Made by a program: the position numbers and the translations under genes
Part shown: one piece after another, positions 27,376-36,367 of the stretch
Layout: every line of letters starts with the position of its first letter
How positions within the stretch are numbered: the first letter of the stretch is position 1
Origin: JBBSEX01 sp038239345
Lineage (GTDB): Bacteria; Acidobacteriota; Terriglobia; Bryobacterales; Bryobacteraceae
Length of the DNA stretch: 64,000 bases
Direction: 5' to 3'
NCBI GenBank assembly: GCA_038239345.1
Contig: JBBSEX010000008.1
Span: 175,048-239,047, forward strand
The notes under the pieces: model-generated
What the model saw: the letters and a program-made list of their open reading frames with translations, nothing else
Told to the model about the DNA's origin: nothing
Database searches by the model: none

Positions 27376-28239
27376 TTATCCGGTGAACAGCGGACTGTGG
27401 TCAGTGGCCCACTCGCGAAACGTCCGTGCCGGAGTTCCGGTGAGCTCGCCGACTGTGGATGAAACAAAAGCAGGTTGCCCGAGTGCTGCAGACCAGGCTT
27501 GAAGCAAATAACTCGCGACGAAAGAAGGCATAAAACTCGGCAGCTCGTGCATCCAGTCCTGTGCTGAAATTTGCTCGATGTAGAGGGACCGTCCGAGCAC
27601 CGAACCGATCGTGGCAATTTGCTCGAATTGGCTCAGGGATTGGGGCCCAGTGAGAACGTATTCCGCACCCGAATGCGCGTCTTCACATAGCGTACGCACC
27701 GCTACCGCGGCGATATCCCGCTCGTCGATTGGCGCTGTAGGAACGTCGAGACAGGGCCAGCGCACGATATCCCCGGCCCGCAGTTGTGGCCCCCACCAGC
27801 CCACGGCGTTCCGGGCGAACATCCCAGGCCGCAAGAACGTCCACTCAAGTCCTGAAGTCTGAATGAGCCGTTCTACCCAATTCGCCCTAGCCCGCGAGGG
27901 ATTAGGCTGCTGGAATAGTGGGTGTCGCGTTCTGAGCGGAGCAGAGAGGAATACGATCCGCGCAACGCGTTTCGTGATTCGTTCCAACGCAGGGGCGACA
28001 GCGTCCGCAGCTGCGACCCACACCAGGAACACCGTATCTATCCTATCTAGACATTTATCGAGCGTCTCGGGACGAGTGAGGTCCCCGTACACGGCCTCGA
28101 CGTATGGAGGCAGATGAGCCGCGTCTGGGTTGCGCACCAGCGCGCGTATTTCCAGACCCGTCCGCGGCAGTTGAGAAATGACCTGACCGCCAATGTTGCC
28201 CGTTGCGCCAGTGATTAGGATGCGTTTCACAATGGCCAT
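27376..28239 (-). CDS. NmrA-like NAD(P)-binding atypical SDR
   Basis: A 287-residue Rossmann protein. The glycine-rich dinucleotide motif ITGATGNIGG starts at residue 9, with Arg in VRNPDAAHLP suggesting NADP preference. The atypical-SDR course follows (VYGDLTRPETL, FLSAPLRTRHP, EWTFLRPGMFARNA). Family members are quinone/NADPH reductases or redox sensors (NmrA, QorB, azoreductase-like). It is separated from the caspase run by 306 bp and from the cupin gene by about 200 bp, so it is probably transcribed alone. Substrate unknown. Confidence 0.85.
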   Translation of the reverse strand: MAIVKRILITGATGNIGGQVISQLPRTGLEIRALVRNPDAAHLPPYVEAVYGDLTRPETLDKCLDRIDTVFLVWVAAADAVAPALERITKRVARIVFLSAPLRTRHPLFQQPNPSRARANWVERLIQTSGLEWTFLRPGMFARNAVGWWGPQLRAGDIVRWPCLDVPTAPIDERDIAAVAVRTLCEDAHSGAEYVLTGPQSLSQFEQIATIGSVLGRSLYIEQISAQDWMHELPSFMPSFVASYLLQAWSAALGQPAFVSSTVGELTGTPARTFREWATDHSPLFTG

Positions 28240-28323
28240 TGTACTGGCCTACTCGCAGCCCGGATCTTGTCGCAGTAATAAGAAGAGACTCGCTCGTTCG
28301 TCTGTAGCCGGCTCGGAGAATGC

Positions 28324-28365
28324 GGTCGGACAGTAGGGAGAATGGGGTCGGACAGAGCCCGACCC
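28324..28365. repeat. Direct and inverted repeat in the gap before the NmrA-like gene
   Basis: GGTCGGACAG occurs at 28324-28333 and again at 28346-28355. The second copy extends into an inverted repeat, GGGTCGG (28345-28351) and CCGACCC (28359-28365), with a 7-nt loop. It may be a small interspersed palindromic element; no other copy was noticed in the window. Confidence 0.4.
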
Positions 28366-28445
28366 TATGCCCTCACCAAGAATTGCCGACGATCCGGAAA
28401 TTTCGAAATGAGACCCGGAACGTCCGCAAATCTCAGCTGTTCGTT

Positions 28446-29018
28446 TCATCCGCCGATCTTTAGTGGCGGTCCGATGTGTTTCATCCCATAGGGGAGCATG
28501 GCGTCTGCATTCGTTGCCGACGTATACGCACCTTTTGCAATGCCAAGTTTCTCGCGGCTATTGAAAAACTCCTCCATCTTGCCAGCCGGCGAGTAGGTTA
28601 GGAGCAGCCTTCCAGTCGACTCTCCGACAAAAGCCCAGGCGTGGGGAACTTGCCGGGGACCAAGGACACAATCTCCTGCCCTCAGGTGAAATCGTTCGGA
28701 GCCAATCTCTACGACGTACTCCCCCTCCAGAACGTAGAACAATTCATCCTGAGTGAAGTGCAGGTGTTTACTTGGCCCTCCCTTCTTTGCATTTGCCTGC
28801 TCCATTACGAACAGCGCTCCAGCAGTCTCGGCCGTCAAAACTTTATAGGTCGTCGTGCTAACGCCGACGCTGCGAGACTTGCCCTGGCGGTCAGTTCCAG
28901 CCGAGACAAGAGCGGGCTTGGCTGCTGTGGCTGGATCTGAGGTCTGCGCGAGCAAACGTCCGCCCGATATAGATACCGCTGCGATTTTCAAGAACGATCG
29001 ACGTCGAGTTCCATTCAT
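28446..29018 (-). CDS. Exported cupin-domain protein
   Basis: A 190-residue protein starting at ATG 29018, which has a good ribosome site (AGGAG). The N-terminus (MNGTRRRSFLKIAAVSISGG) is a Tat-like signal ending near LLAQ. A single cupin barrel follows: the metal-binding motif HLHFTQDELFYVLEGEYVVE (His-x-His ... Glu) and the second motif GPRQVPHAWAF. Cupins with this layout are dioxygenase-like or sugar-binding proteins, and the substrate cannot be told. The gene is monocistronic, with decayed genes upstream. Confidence 0.82.
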   Translation of the reverse strand: MNGTRRRSFLKIAAVSISGGRLLAQTSDPATAAKPALVSAGTDRQGKSRSVGVSTTTYKVLTAETAGALFVMEQANAKKGGPSKHLHFTQDELFYVLEGEYVVEIGSERFHLRAGDCVLGPRQVPHAWAFVGESTGRLLLTYSPAGKMEEFFNSREKLGIAKGAYTSATNADAMLPYGMKHIGPPLKIGG

Positions 29019-29136
29019 ACAACGCTCCTGCGGCAGAGACTGGAGATTCTTAACTGCCACCTCCGACTCAAGATTTTCCAAGATCGATCGGAAAAGGGAG
29101 TATACCTTGAAACGCGCCCGGATAACAGGCGAACCG

Positions 29137-29416
29137 CTATGGCGGTGACAGTGAAAGTACCGCCCCATGCTTCCCCTTGAGATCGATGGTGACGATCTGC
29201 TATTCACCCAGGTGGATGTGAACCGGCTGGGAATCGATTATGGCGACTCCCCTTTTCGACGTCAGCCACGAACAGCAGCAGGTATGCGCCCTCGGCGGCC
29301 GGAAACGCGAATGAACCCTGCCTATCAGGAACAGCCTCCCACAACTCATCCCCATATAGCGCCATCAGCCTGACTCGAAGATCATTGTGATTGAGCCTAC
29401 TGCCTCTGACTGACGA
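29137..29416 (-). pseudogene. Decayed carboxypeptidase-regulatory-like domain protein
   Basis: The minus strand encodes a recognisable domain end in pieces: LMALYGDELWEAVPD, then GSFAFPAAEGAYLLLFVADVEKG in one frame. It then continues, after a frame change near 29250, as AIIDSQPVHIHLGE, an in-frame TAG, and QIVTIDLKGKHG, ending at TAG 29137-29139. This matches the C-terminal half of the carboxypeptidase-regulatory Ig-like fold common in Solibacteres (..GSFxFxxVxPGxYxLxV..). There is no usable start, and at least two lesions make it non-functional. Confidence 0.5.
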
Positions 29417-29840
29417 TCAGGCGCCACACGTATTGTCTATCTCAAGCGTACAACCTAGATCACTGACCAATTCTAAGAAAGAATGACTCAACTTGATCCC
29501 GGGAACCGGGTCTGAAAGAATCGCGATGACGACATAAACCAGCGCAGTGCTCTCGAGCAAGGGCACTAAGGTCGCGAACGGCCTCACTCTCCGCTCAAAT
29601 TTATCCATAGCAAATGGTAAGAGACCCCAAGCCGACCCCCCCGTGCTCTTCAGATTGTACCGTCGTTTCAATAGTCCACCCATGATGGTCCCATCTCTTT
29701 CCAAGGTGCCCTCTGAGATCGCCCCTTAGATATTGGCTGTCCGGGCTTACTCCCAGTCGTGCAGTCAACTCAGCCGGGGTCCACATCGTGGTTTCGATAG
29801 ACACATAAATCGATATGCTATCATCTGCGACTTGACTCAT
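29417..29840 (-). pseudogene. DUF4279-like protein, frame-shifted at a G7 tract
   Basis: The 5' half reads SIYVSIETTMWTPAELTARL then GVSPDSQYLRGDLRGH, and WTIETTVQSEEHGG. The 3' half, in another frame, reads SAWGLLPFAMDKFERRVRPF and ends FLELVSDLGCTLEIDN. Together they match DUF4279 (Gly-x-Asp start, W-x-hyd, C-terminal h-x-hyd-D). The switch falls at C7 on the plus strand (29636-29642). Removing one base gives a single 140-codon frame from ATG 29840 to TGA 29417. It is broken as written, but may be an assembly error or a phase-variable tract. Function of DUF4279 is unknown. Confidence 0.65.
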
Positions 29841-29889
29841 CTAGTTATTTTTTGATCCTTGTTTCCCCAGCCAAAGGTTCTTTTCACGT

Positions 29890-30399
29890 TCACGATGGAG
29901 GTGCTTCCCCGTCCCGGGGTGGTTCCCCCTGTACAAAGGGGTCGTAGGTCAACAGGCCTCGCCCGCTTACAGTCACGGTCATTCCAGCCGGGGTGAAGAA
30001 GATCCATTCTGTATCCGCGTCGGCATCCGAAGAAAAGGTCTTCAAATGGTGTCCGGAGTCGAACGATACTTACAGATCCGCCGGCATCTCCCCTATTAAA
30101 ACCGCAGTGACCTTCCCCAGCCTCAAATTCCGTATCGCTGGCGCGATATATCTTCGCGTTTTATCCGAAGAACCTCAAGGACTTCAGCAGCCTACTGAAT
30201 TCTCCACTCACACCCGAGCCAAAGGTGCCACTCGCCGTACACACACGTTCCGTCTTTTTCTTGTACCGGCCGTCCAAAATCCATGGTTTGGAACGAACCG
30301 TAACCTAACGTTACCTTCCATGGAGCTTTTCCAATCAAATCAGCGAAAAGATTGCCAGCGAGTTGTGCATCCACTGTGACTGAGCTTATGGCTAACTCG
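29890..30399 (-). pseudogene. Decayed gene of an unnamed family
   Basis: Downstream of the kinase, coding texture continues on the minus strand in pieces. First comes AGNLFADLIGKAPWKVTLGY followed by YGEWHLWLGCEWRIQ, ended by TAG at 30192-30194. After a frame change comes LGKVTAVLIGEMPADL, then TAA, then SFDSGHHLKTFSSDADADTE and WIFFTPAGMTVTVSG, ending at TGA 29890-29892. I recall uncharacterised bacterial proteins with a GYGSF...GEWHLW...W core, so this is probably a dead member. At least two stops and one frameshift. Confidence 0.45.
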
Positions 30400-32829
30400 C
30401 TAGGGTTGGCCGTTGCCCCGGAATGTCCAGCGTTCCAGCGTGCTGCGTAACTTTTCAACGTCCACTGGTTTAGCCAGATAATCGTTCATTCCAACCGCCC
30501 GGCAGCGGGCTTCGTCTTCGGCGAACGCGCTGGCCGTCATGGCGATAATCACATTGCGGCTGGCGTTGGCTTCCTTGCGCCGGATCTCGGCGGTTGCCTC
30601 ATACCCATCCATTTCAGGCATCGCGCAATCCATCAGAATCGCATCGTACGATTCCTGCATGACGGCCTCCACGGCCTGCGCCCCATTAGAAACGATATCC
30701 ACCTGGTAGCCCATTCTCTCCAGCAATCCCCGGGCGACTCGTTGATTCACCGCGTTATCCTCGGCCACCAGCAATCGACGGTTAGACCGCGGCTGGGGAA
30801 GTGGGATCTGGCGCATCATCGGTAAGGCATTGCCGCCGTATTCGGAATGCATTTCCAAAAGGCAATCGCGCAGGCGGTTGGTTCGCACCGGCTTATAGAG
30901 GCTGCAGGCGATGCCTTTTTGGCGGGCTCTATCCGGATCGAAATGATTCCCATGCGTAGATAACAAAATGATTGGCGCGGCCGGAAATTTCCAGGGATCG
31001 ACATCGTCCATCCGGGCATTCACGATGATTGCGTCGTAACGCCCGGAAAACGGACGATCCAGTGATCCTTCCGTCCAATCCACATGGACCGACCATAGTA
31101 AGAGCATTTCTTCGAGCGCCGCGCCGTGCATAGCGCCGGCATTCGCCACCAGAACGCGCATGGCTTTCAAAGGGGCTGCCACGGGATCGGGTTGCGGGGC
31201 GGCCGCTTCAGTAAATTTCGCAGTAAAGCGAACTGTTGTTCCCTGCTCCAGTTCACTATGCAGAGCAATGGACCCGCCCATCATCTCTACCAGCCGTTTA
31301 CAAATCGCCAATCCCAGCCCCGTGCCCCCAAAACGTCTGGAGGTGGATGCGTCGGCCTGCGTGAAAGGACGAAATAACTGTGTCTGCGCGGCTGCGTCGA
31401 TCCCAACGCCGGTATCGGTTACCTCCAGCCACAACTCGACCGATTCCGCATCGCCGCTGGCTACTCCGGCGCTGAGAGTGATGGTTCCCGCGTTCGTGAA
31501 CTTGATCGCGTTCCCTAAAAGATTGAGGAGCACCTGGCGCAGGCGGCCTGCGTCGCCACAGACCGTGGCCGGGAGCTCCGCTTCAATCACACAACCGAGT
31601 TCCAAACCGTTCTGCGCCGCGCGGGCGGTAAAGATACCGATGGATTCCTCAATCGTCTCGCGCGGAGAAAACGTCTTTTGCTCCAAGCTCAGCATTCCGG
31701 CTTCGATCTTCGAAAAATCCAGAATGCCGTCCAGGATGCGGCTCAAGGCATCGGTGGAGGAGTTGATCAGTTCGGCGAATTCGCGCTGCTCACTGGACAA
31801 GCGCGTCTCCAGCAGCAGTTCGGTCATTCCAGCGATGCCGTTCAGTGGCGTGCGGACCTCATGGCTCATCGACGCCACAAACTGGCTCTTTGCAGCGGAG
31901 GCTTGTTCGGCCACGCGCCGGGCTTGGCGAAGCTTGAATAGCAGGAGCAAACCCAATAGCAGTAGCAGCGCGGAGGCAACCGCCAGAAAACGGCGTAAGC
32001 GGGACTGTTGCACTTCCTGCGTTAGCCGGAAAATGAAGTTAACCTCGCGGTCGGTCTTCAGCATTCCTCCAGCCGTCAACCTATCTAGCGTTCCATCGTC
32101 GGCCATGCGGGAAATCTCAGCCCGTAGATCGCGCGCGGCCCATTCTGTTTTGTGGGACGAAACGATGGCGATAGACAAGGCGGCGCTGGGGGGCGCCAGG
32201 CGGAAGGTAAGCGCCGCCTGTTCGCAACCTGGGGGACGGTGCGAAAGCAATTCCACGGCCCGTCCCTGGCCCGTCACAACCGCCGCGACCTCACCTTTAC
32301 ACGCCGCTTGCAACGCCAGTTCGGTGCTGGGGTAAGGCGCCGGGATCGCACCGGGAGCGGCATTCTGTAATAGATCAGGGCCGAGTGTATTCGCATTGAA
32401 GGCGACTGTCGATCCCGCTAGATCTTCTTTTGCCGGAACGCCAATGTCTAACGATAGAAAAGCCAGCTCCATCCGCGCCCAGTCTTCGCTGACATAGAAG
32501 TTTTTCCTCCGCTCGGACGTGGGTTGACCGGCGCCCCACATATCTACCGATCCATCATTGAGAGCGCGTTCACTCTGGCCCGGGGTGCTTTCGCGAGTGG
32601 AGCGAACCCATTCCAGTTGAATCCCCCGCCGGCGGGCGGCTTCGTTCATCACGCCTTCGAGCATGGCGCCGAACATCGGGTAGCGGCCGACGCGAACGGG
32701 TCTGTGGTTGGCGATGAACGCAGGTCGAGCAAGGTAGGCGCCGATCGATATCAGAATGAGGGAGCAGAGGAAGACAGTCTGCCCGCGCCGTCTTGAAAGC
32801 AATCCGGCGGCAACTTTAGCTATGCGCAA
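30400..32829 (-). CDS. Hybrid sensor histidine kinase with periplasmic solute-binding sensor and C-terminal receiver
   Basis: An 809-residue inner-membrane kinase. TM1 (about 17-37), a type-3 periplasmic solute-binding domain (about 45-270) that should sense a small ligand, and TM2 (about 283-303). HisKA follows with phospho-acceptor His in SMSHEVRTPLNG, then HATPase (N box NLLGNAIKF, G1 DTGVGID, G2 GGTGLGLAI). A degenerate receiver (about 560-680) has lost the acceptor (YDAIIVNARMDD; Asn where Asp is expected). A canonical receiver follows (about 695-805, acceptor Asp in LMDCAMPEMDG). No output gene is adjacent. It lies 91 bp downstream of the roadblock gene. Confidence 0.9.
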   Translation of the reverse strand: MRIAKVAAGLLSRRRGQTVFLCSLILISIGAYLARPAFIANHRPVRVGRYPMFGAMLEGVMNEAARRRGIQLEWVRSTRESTPGQSERALNDGSVDMWGAGQPTSERRKNFYVSEDWARMELAFLSLDIGVPAKEDLAGSTVAFNANTLGPDLLQNAAPGAIPAPYPSTELALQAACKGEVAAVVTGQGRAVELLSHRPPGCEQAALTFRLAPPSAALSIAIVSSHKTEWAARDLRAEISRMADDGTLDRLTAGGMLKTDREVNFIFRLTQEVQQSRLRRFLAVASALLLLLGLLLLFKLRQARRVAEQASAAKSQFVASMSHEVRTPLNGIAGMTELLLETRLSSEQREFAELINSSTDALSRILDGILDFSKIEAGMLSLEQKTFSPRETIEESIGIFTARAAQNGLELGCVIEAELPATVCGDAGRLRQVLLNLLGNAIKFTNAGTITLSAGVASGDAESVELWLEVTDTGVGIDAAAQTQLFRPFTQADASTSRRFGGTGLGLAICKRLVEMMGGSIALHSELEQGTTVRFTAKFTEAAAPQPDPVAAPLKAMRVLVANAGAMHGAALEEMLLLWSVHVDWTEGSLDRPFSGRYDAIIVNARMDDVDPWKFPAAPIILLSTHGNHFDPDRARQKGIACSLYKPVRTNRLRDCLLEMHSEYGGNALPMMRQIPLPQPRSNRRLLVAEDNAVNQRVARGLLERMGYQVDIVSNGAQAVEAVMQESYDAILMDCAMPEMDGYEATAEIRRKEANASRNVIIAMTASAFAEDEARCRAVGMNDYLAKPVDVEKLRSTLERWTFRGNGQP

Positions 32830-32920
32830 GCTGCCGAAAGTATACTACGGCTGAACCGGCAGCGGTTTTTGAGAACGGGATGGGAGTTAGCGATTCCGCA
32901 GGCGCCCAACTCCCGGGGGA

Positions 32921-33286
32921 TTAGAACATTTCGCCGATTTCTTTTGCGGTAGTGCGCGCTTCCAGGTGAATCAGGCCGGCGTTGGAATCGTGCGGACCAA
33001 TCACGCACAGTACGGCTTTGGTGCCGGCAGAATAGACGAAAAGGACTCCTTCGTCGCCACGAATCGCCACCTCACCCAAGCTTCCCACGCCCATCGTATC
33101 GCTGATACGCCGTCCTAGATTGGACGCCGCGGCAGCCATCGCCGCCACCTTGTTAGGGTCCGCTCCATTGGAAAGCGAGTGGGCGATCGGCAGCCCTTCA
33201 TTAGAGGCCAACAGCACCCCCTTCAACTCCGGAATTGCACTCCGGAGCAACTCAATGTGATTCTTCAAAGCGTCGTGCTTTGCCAT
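32921..33286 (-). CDS. Roadblock/LC7-domain protein
   Basis: A 121-residue single-domain protein with the roadblock/LC7 fold: IPELKGVLLASNEGLPIAHS at the N-terminus, then AAMAAAASNLGRRISD, and a beta-rich C-terminus. In bacteria these are the MglB-like partners that regulate small Ras-like GTPases (MglA) or act as scaffolds. No GTPase gene is visible nearby, so the partner must be elsewhere. It diverges from the zinc-finger membrane-protein gene. Confidence 0.88.
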   Translation of the reverse strand: MAKHDALKNHIELLRSAIPELKGVLLASNEGLPIAHSLSNGADPNKVAAMAAAASNLGRRISDTMGVGSLGEVAIRGDEGVLFVYSAGTKAVLCVIGPHDSNAGLIHLEARTTAKEIGEMF

Positions 33287-33645
33287 TTAGTCCTCCTTAT
33301 TTCTTGCTCTTAGACCAGGTCTAGACTCCTCGCGTGGATCGACACAACTTCGGAGTACTAGAGAGATCGTCATGTAAGGAGATTACTTTAGCGTGGGAGC
33401 AGAGGTTCAGTACTATGTAAGCCTATAAAAGACATCGAATATAAAGGTATTTCCGCCGGGGGAGGAGTGGTAGAGTAAATTAGGTTTTTTGAAAGTTGAA
33501 CGCGGAAGTATCGTACGGTTGCCAACAAGGGCTTCCCCTTAGTTCAGCCTAAGCGCTTGCCCTTAATCTCCGGTTATAAGTACTCTACGATATAGGAACT
33601 TCCAAATTTAACCCGATACCATTGGGTAAGAGGGACGGTTACGGG
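33287..33645. promoter_or_regulatory. 359-bp divergent intergenic region with a short palindrome
   Basis: No gene is visible. It separates two divergent genes and so should hold both promoters. A perfect interrupted palindrome, AGACC (33312-33316) and GGTCT (33318-33322), lies 26 bp from the roadblock start and could be an operator. I found no confident -35/-10 pair for the plus-strand gene. Confidence 0.35.
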
Positions 33646-36333
33646 ATGCGGTGTCTGTATTGCGGGAATGAACTGGCGCTCCTTAAAAAGCTAACCGGCG
33701 GCGGCGAGTTCTGCTCGGATGCCCACCGCAAGCTTTATCACGACGAATACAATCGTCTGGCGCTCAGCCGTTTACTGCAAGCCCAAGTTCGAACGGAGGA
33801 AGGGGGCGGAGCGGGGTCTCTGTATCTGGCTTCCAATGCCGTGGAAGAGCCGCCCAGCGAAGAGGATGTGTCAGCGGATGATATCGCCGCGGCGGACGAA
33901 CTTTATGCCGAAAGCTTCGTAACCGATGATGCCGGTCTGGATGAAGCCATCGACGCGCCACCTCCCCCGAGTTTTTTCAATGACGATCCAATTCCGCTAA
34001 ATGGGCATCACGTTGAGCTTGCCGAAGACGTCGAGCCGAATCCGGAAACGCATCGCCCGAAGAAAGCCGCTCCCGATCCTTCTGGTTTAGGCGGGTTTGA
34101 GAGCGGGATGCCGGCCATGGTAGTACTGCCGGCCGACGTCATGCGAGCCGACGTTACTCCAAGTTGGGAAACGAAGCCAATTCTTCCCGAGCGACCCGCG
34201 GCGGCAGCCGAGGTTTCCGAGCCGAAAATGGCGGAGTCCTATTCTTTCCGCACCGGACTGCCGGCCAAAGATTGCGCGGGCGGACCGCGAACTTCCAATG
34301 AGAAGCGCATCGAGCCACGGGATTTCGCTCTCCGGGCCGATCCGAAGAGAACCGATCCACGTACCGGTTTACGCTCCGATGGGCTAATTGGTTATGAGGC
34401 TCCAGCGGTCGCCGACGAGGTTGTCGAAGAGATCGCGATTCCGGAAGTGCCGCTCCCGGCGGCCGAAGGGATTCCTGTCGCCGAAGTTTTACCAGAGATC
34501 GCGGCGCCGGTGGAAGAAGCGGTTACGGCGGCCCCTGTAGTCGAACCCGTTTATCAGCCTCCAGCCCGGGCGACCACACCGCTTCCCGGCACTGCGCCGG
34601 CAGCAATCGCGCCCTCCGCTGCACTCAAGTTCTGGTCCGATAATGGGCTAGCCGAGTTCGCCACGGCTGATCCGGTCTTCTACGAATCGACACTGCTCGC
34701 GTTTCCTACCACGGGACTTCCAGGGCAGCCGGAAGCCAAAAATAAGCTCGATGGATTGCCGCGGGAGAACGAAAGCCCTTTTGAAGACGCCGCCCCGGTA
34801 GAGTTGGCACCGGACGCGGAAGTGGAATCTTCGGAGCCCGCGGGTGTCGCAATCGCCGCACCTCCCGAAGCATCAGTTATTCCTGAAGCCCCACCTATTC
34901 CTGAAGCGCTGGCGGTTCCCGAAACGCAGCCCCTAGTCGAGCCTGAACCTGCTCCCGTTCCCCAACCAGACCCGCTGCCTGAACCCTCGCCGATCCCCGA
35001 GCCGGAGCCCGTACCTCACCCCGAGCCCGTTCCCCAGCCGCTGACCGATCCGTTACCCAGTCCCGAGCCCGTCTCCGTCCCGCAACCGATGGCGGAAATC
35101 GTGGTCGAGCCGGTAATCGACGAGCCACCCGCCCGGACAAACGATTTTTTACCCCCGCTGCGCGCGGTTCGGCCTGCTTCCATTCCTCTGGTAAAAGCCC
35201 TTTCGCCTGGCCGGGGAAAGCTGGCTTCGAACTTTCCGCCGATCCCGGTGATCAGCTTTGATCTGAACATTCCTCTAATCGCCGCTTTACCGCTGCGTCC
35301 GAAGATGATTTGGGGCCCTCTAGCCGCGCCCGCACGCACGCCAGAACCGGTGATCGAAGCGTCGGCGGTAGTGGAACCGGAGTCGCCGATTGTCCCCTTA
35401 GCGGTGGCCGATATCGCTCCAGCGATCATAGATCCACCGGTGGTCGAAGCGCCTCCCGTTGCGCCAAGCGTAAAGCCCGCACCTCCGAAGGAACCGCTTC
35501 TCCGCGAGGTTCCGAAGACCAGCCCGCCCACACGCCCTCAGCCCGCGGCGAAGGTTGAGAAGCCGGCGGTGAAAATTGCGGAACCGGAGACGCCTCCGTC
35601 GAAGGTTGCGGCAGCGATTGATGAGCCGCCGCCTACAGCCGTCCCGACTTTCGCCGACGATGGTCCGAAGCTAGGCTTTGATCCGCAGACTTCGGGGTCG
35701 CGATTCCCGATGCCGCTGCGTATCGTGGCCGGCCTGGTCCTCCTGCTTGGCGGTGGTCTTGCCTATTATCTGAATTCCGGACCCGCCAAACCAACGCCCA
35801 CGCCAGTCATTCCTACAAGCATCGTCGGCGATCCCGTCAATATGACGCAAGAGGGTTGGACTTCCGATTGGGGTGCCGATGGATCCAATCGCCGAACCCT
35901 GCAGATATCTATTTATCGGCCTTCTTTAGGACTGAACGACTATCGCCTCCTGTTCCAGGCACAGATGGAATCGAAATCAATCGGTTGGATTTTCCGGGCG
36001 GCCAATCCCAAGAAATATTACGCTGCAAAGCTGACAACCACCAAGGCCGGGTTGAATCCGACGGTGGAGTTGACGCGTTATTTAATGATCGATGGCGAAG
36101 CGCAGGATCGAGTGCAGAAGCCTTTGCCGATGCCAGTTCGCCTGGACACGTTATATCGTGTCCGAACAGATGTAATCGGCAACCGGTACTCGATTTCGGT
36201 GCAAGATAAAGTGATCGACGAATGGACGGACGATCGGGTGCTGTCCGGCGGCGTGGGAGTTTTTAGCGATAAGGGCGAGCGCGCGCAGGTCCAGAATCTA
36301 CAGCTGTTTCATCTCAACTCCGGCAGGCGTTGA
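33646..36333 (+). CDS. Zinc-finger / Pro-rich / single-TM membrane protein with C-terminal beta domain
   Basis: About 895 residues from ATG 33646 (a TTG eight codons earlier is the alternative). Residues 1-40 carry a MYM/TRASH-like zinc ribbon (CLYCGNEL ... EFCSDAHRKLYHDEY). Residues about 60-680 are low-complexity and Pro/Glu/Ala-rich, with a PEP-type run near 430-470 (LPEPSPIPEPEPVPHPEP). One TM (RIVAGLVLLLGGGLAYYL, about 690) is followed by an extracytoplasmic beta-sandwich (about 720-895, IGWIFRAANPKKYYAAKL ... VGVFSDKGERA) similar to LamG/3-keto-glycoside hydrolase-like folds. It is probably a cytosol-to-envelope linking protein. It is followed 34 nt later by the TPR gene. Confidence 0.75.
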   Translation: MRCLYCGNELALLKKLTGGGEFCSDAHRKLYHDEYNRLALSRLLQAQVRTEEGGGAGSLYLASNAVEEPPSEEDVSADDIAAADELYAESFVTDDAGLDEAIDAPPPPSFFNDDPIPLNGHHVELAEDVEPNPETHRPKKAAPDPSGLGGFESGMPAMVVLPADVMRADVTPSWETKPILPERPAAAAEVSEPKMAESYSFRTGLPAKDCAGGPRTSNEKRIEPRDFALRADPKRTDPRTGLRSDGLIGYEAPAVADEVVEEIAIPEVPLPAAEGIPVAEVLPEIAAPVEEAVTAAPVVEPVYQPPARATTPLPGTAPAAIAPSAALKFWSDNGLAEFATADPVFYESTLLAFPTTGLPGQPEAKNKLDGLPRENESPFEDAAPVELAPDAEVESSEPAGVAIAAPPEASVIPEAPPIPEALAVPETQPLVEPEPAPVPQPDPLPEPSPIPEPEPVPHPEPVPQPLTDPLPSPEPVSVPQPMAEIVVEPVIDEPPARTNDFLPPLRAVRPASIPLVKALSPGRGKLASNFPPIPVISFDLNIPLIAALPLRPKMIWGPLAAPARTPEPVIEASAVVEPESPIVPLAVADIAPAIIDPPVVEAPPVAPSVKPAPPKEPLLREVPKTSPPTRPQPAAKVEKPAVKIAEPETPPSKVAAAIDEPPPTAVPTFADDGPKLGFDPQTSGSRFPMPLRIVAGLVLLLGGGLAYYLNSGPAKPTPTPVIPTSIVGDPVNMTQEGWTSDWGADGSNRRTLQISIYRPSLGLNDYRLLFQAQMESKSIGWIFRAANPKKYYAAKLTTTKAGLNPTVELTRYLMIDGEAQDRVQKPLPMPVRLDTLYRVRTDVIGNRYSISVQDKVIDEWTDDRVLSGGVGVFSDKGERAQVQNLQLFHLNSGRR

Positions 36334-36367
36334 ACCCGTTTAAACTGCGATTGGAGAGTATCTTTCT

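Noticed and set aside
28249..28449. Short minus-strand frame before the cupin gene
   Set aside because: No ribosome site or domain; it overlaps the repeat at 28324-28365.
33622..33645. TTG start for the zinc-finger protein
   Set aside because: ATG 33646 directly precedes the conserved CLYC motif and has a GAGGGA ribosome-like site; the TTG adds eight non-conserved residues.
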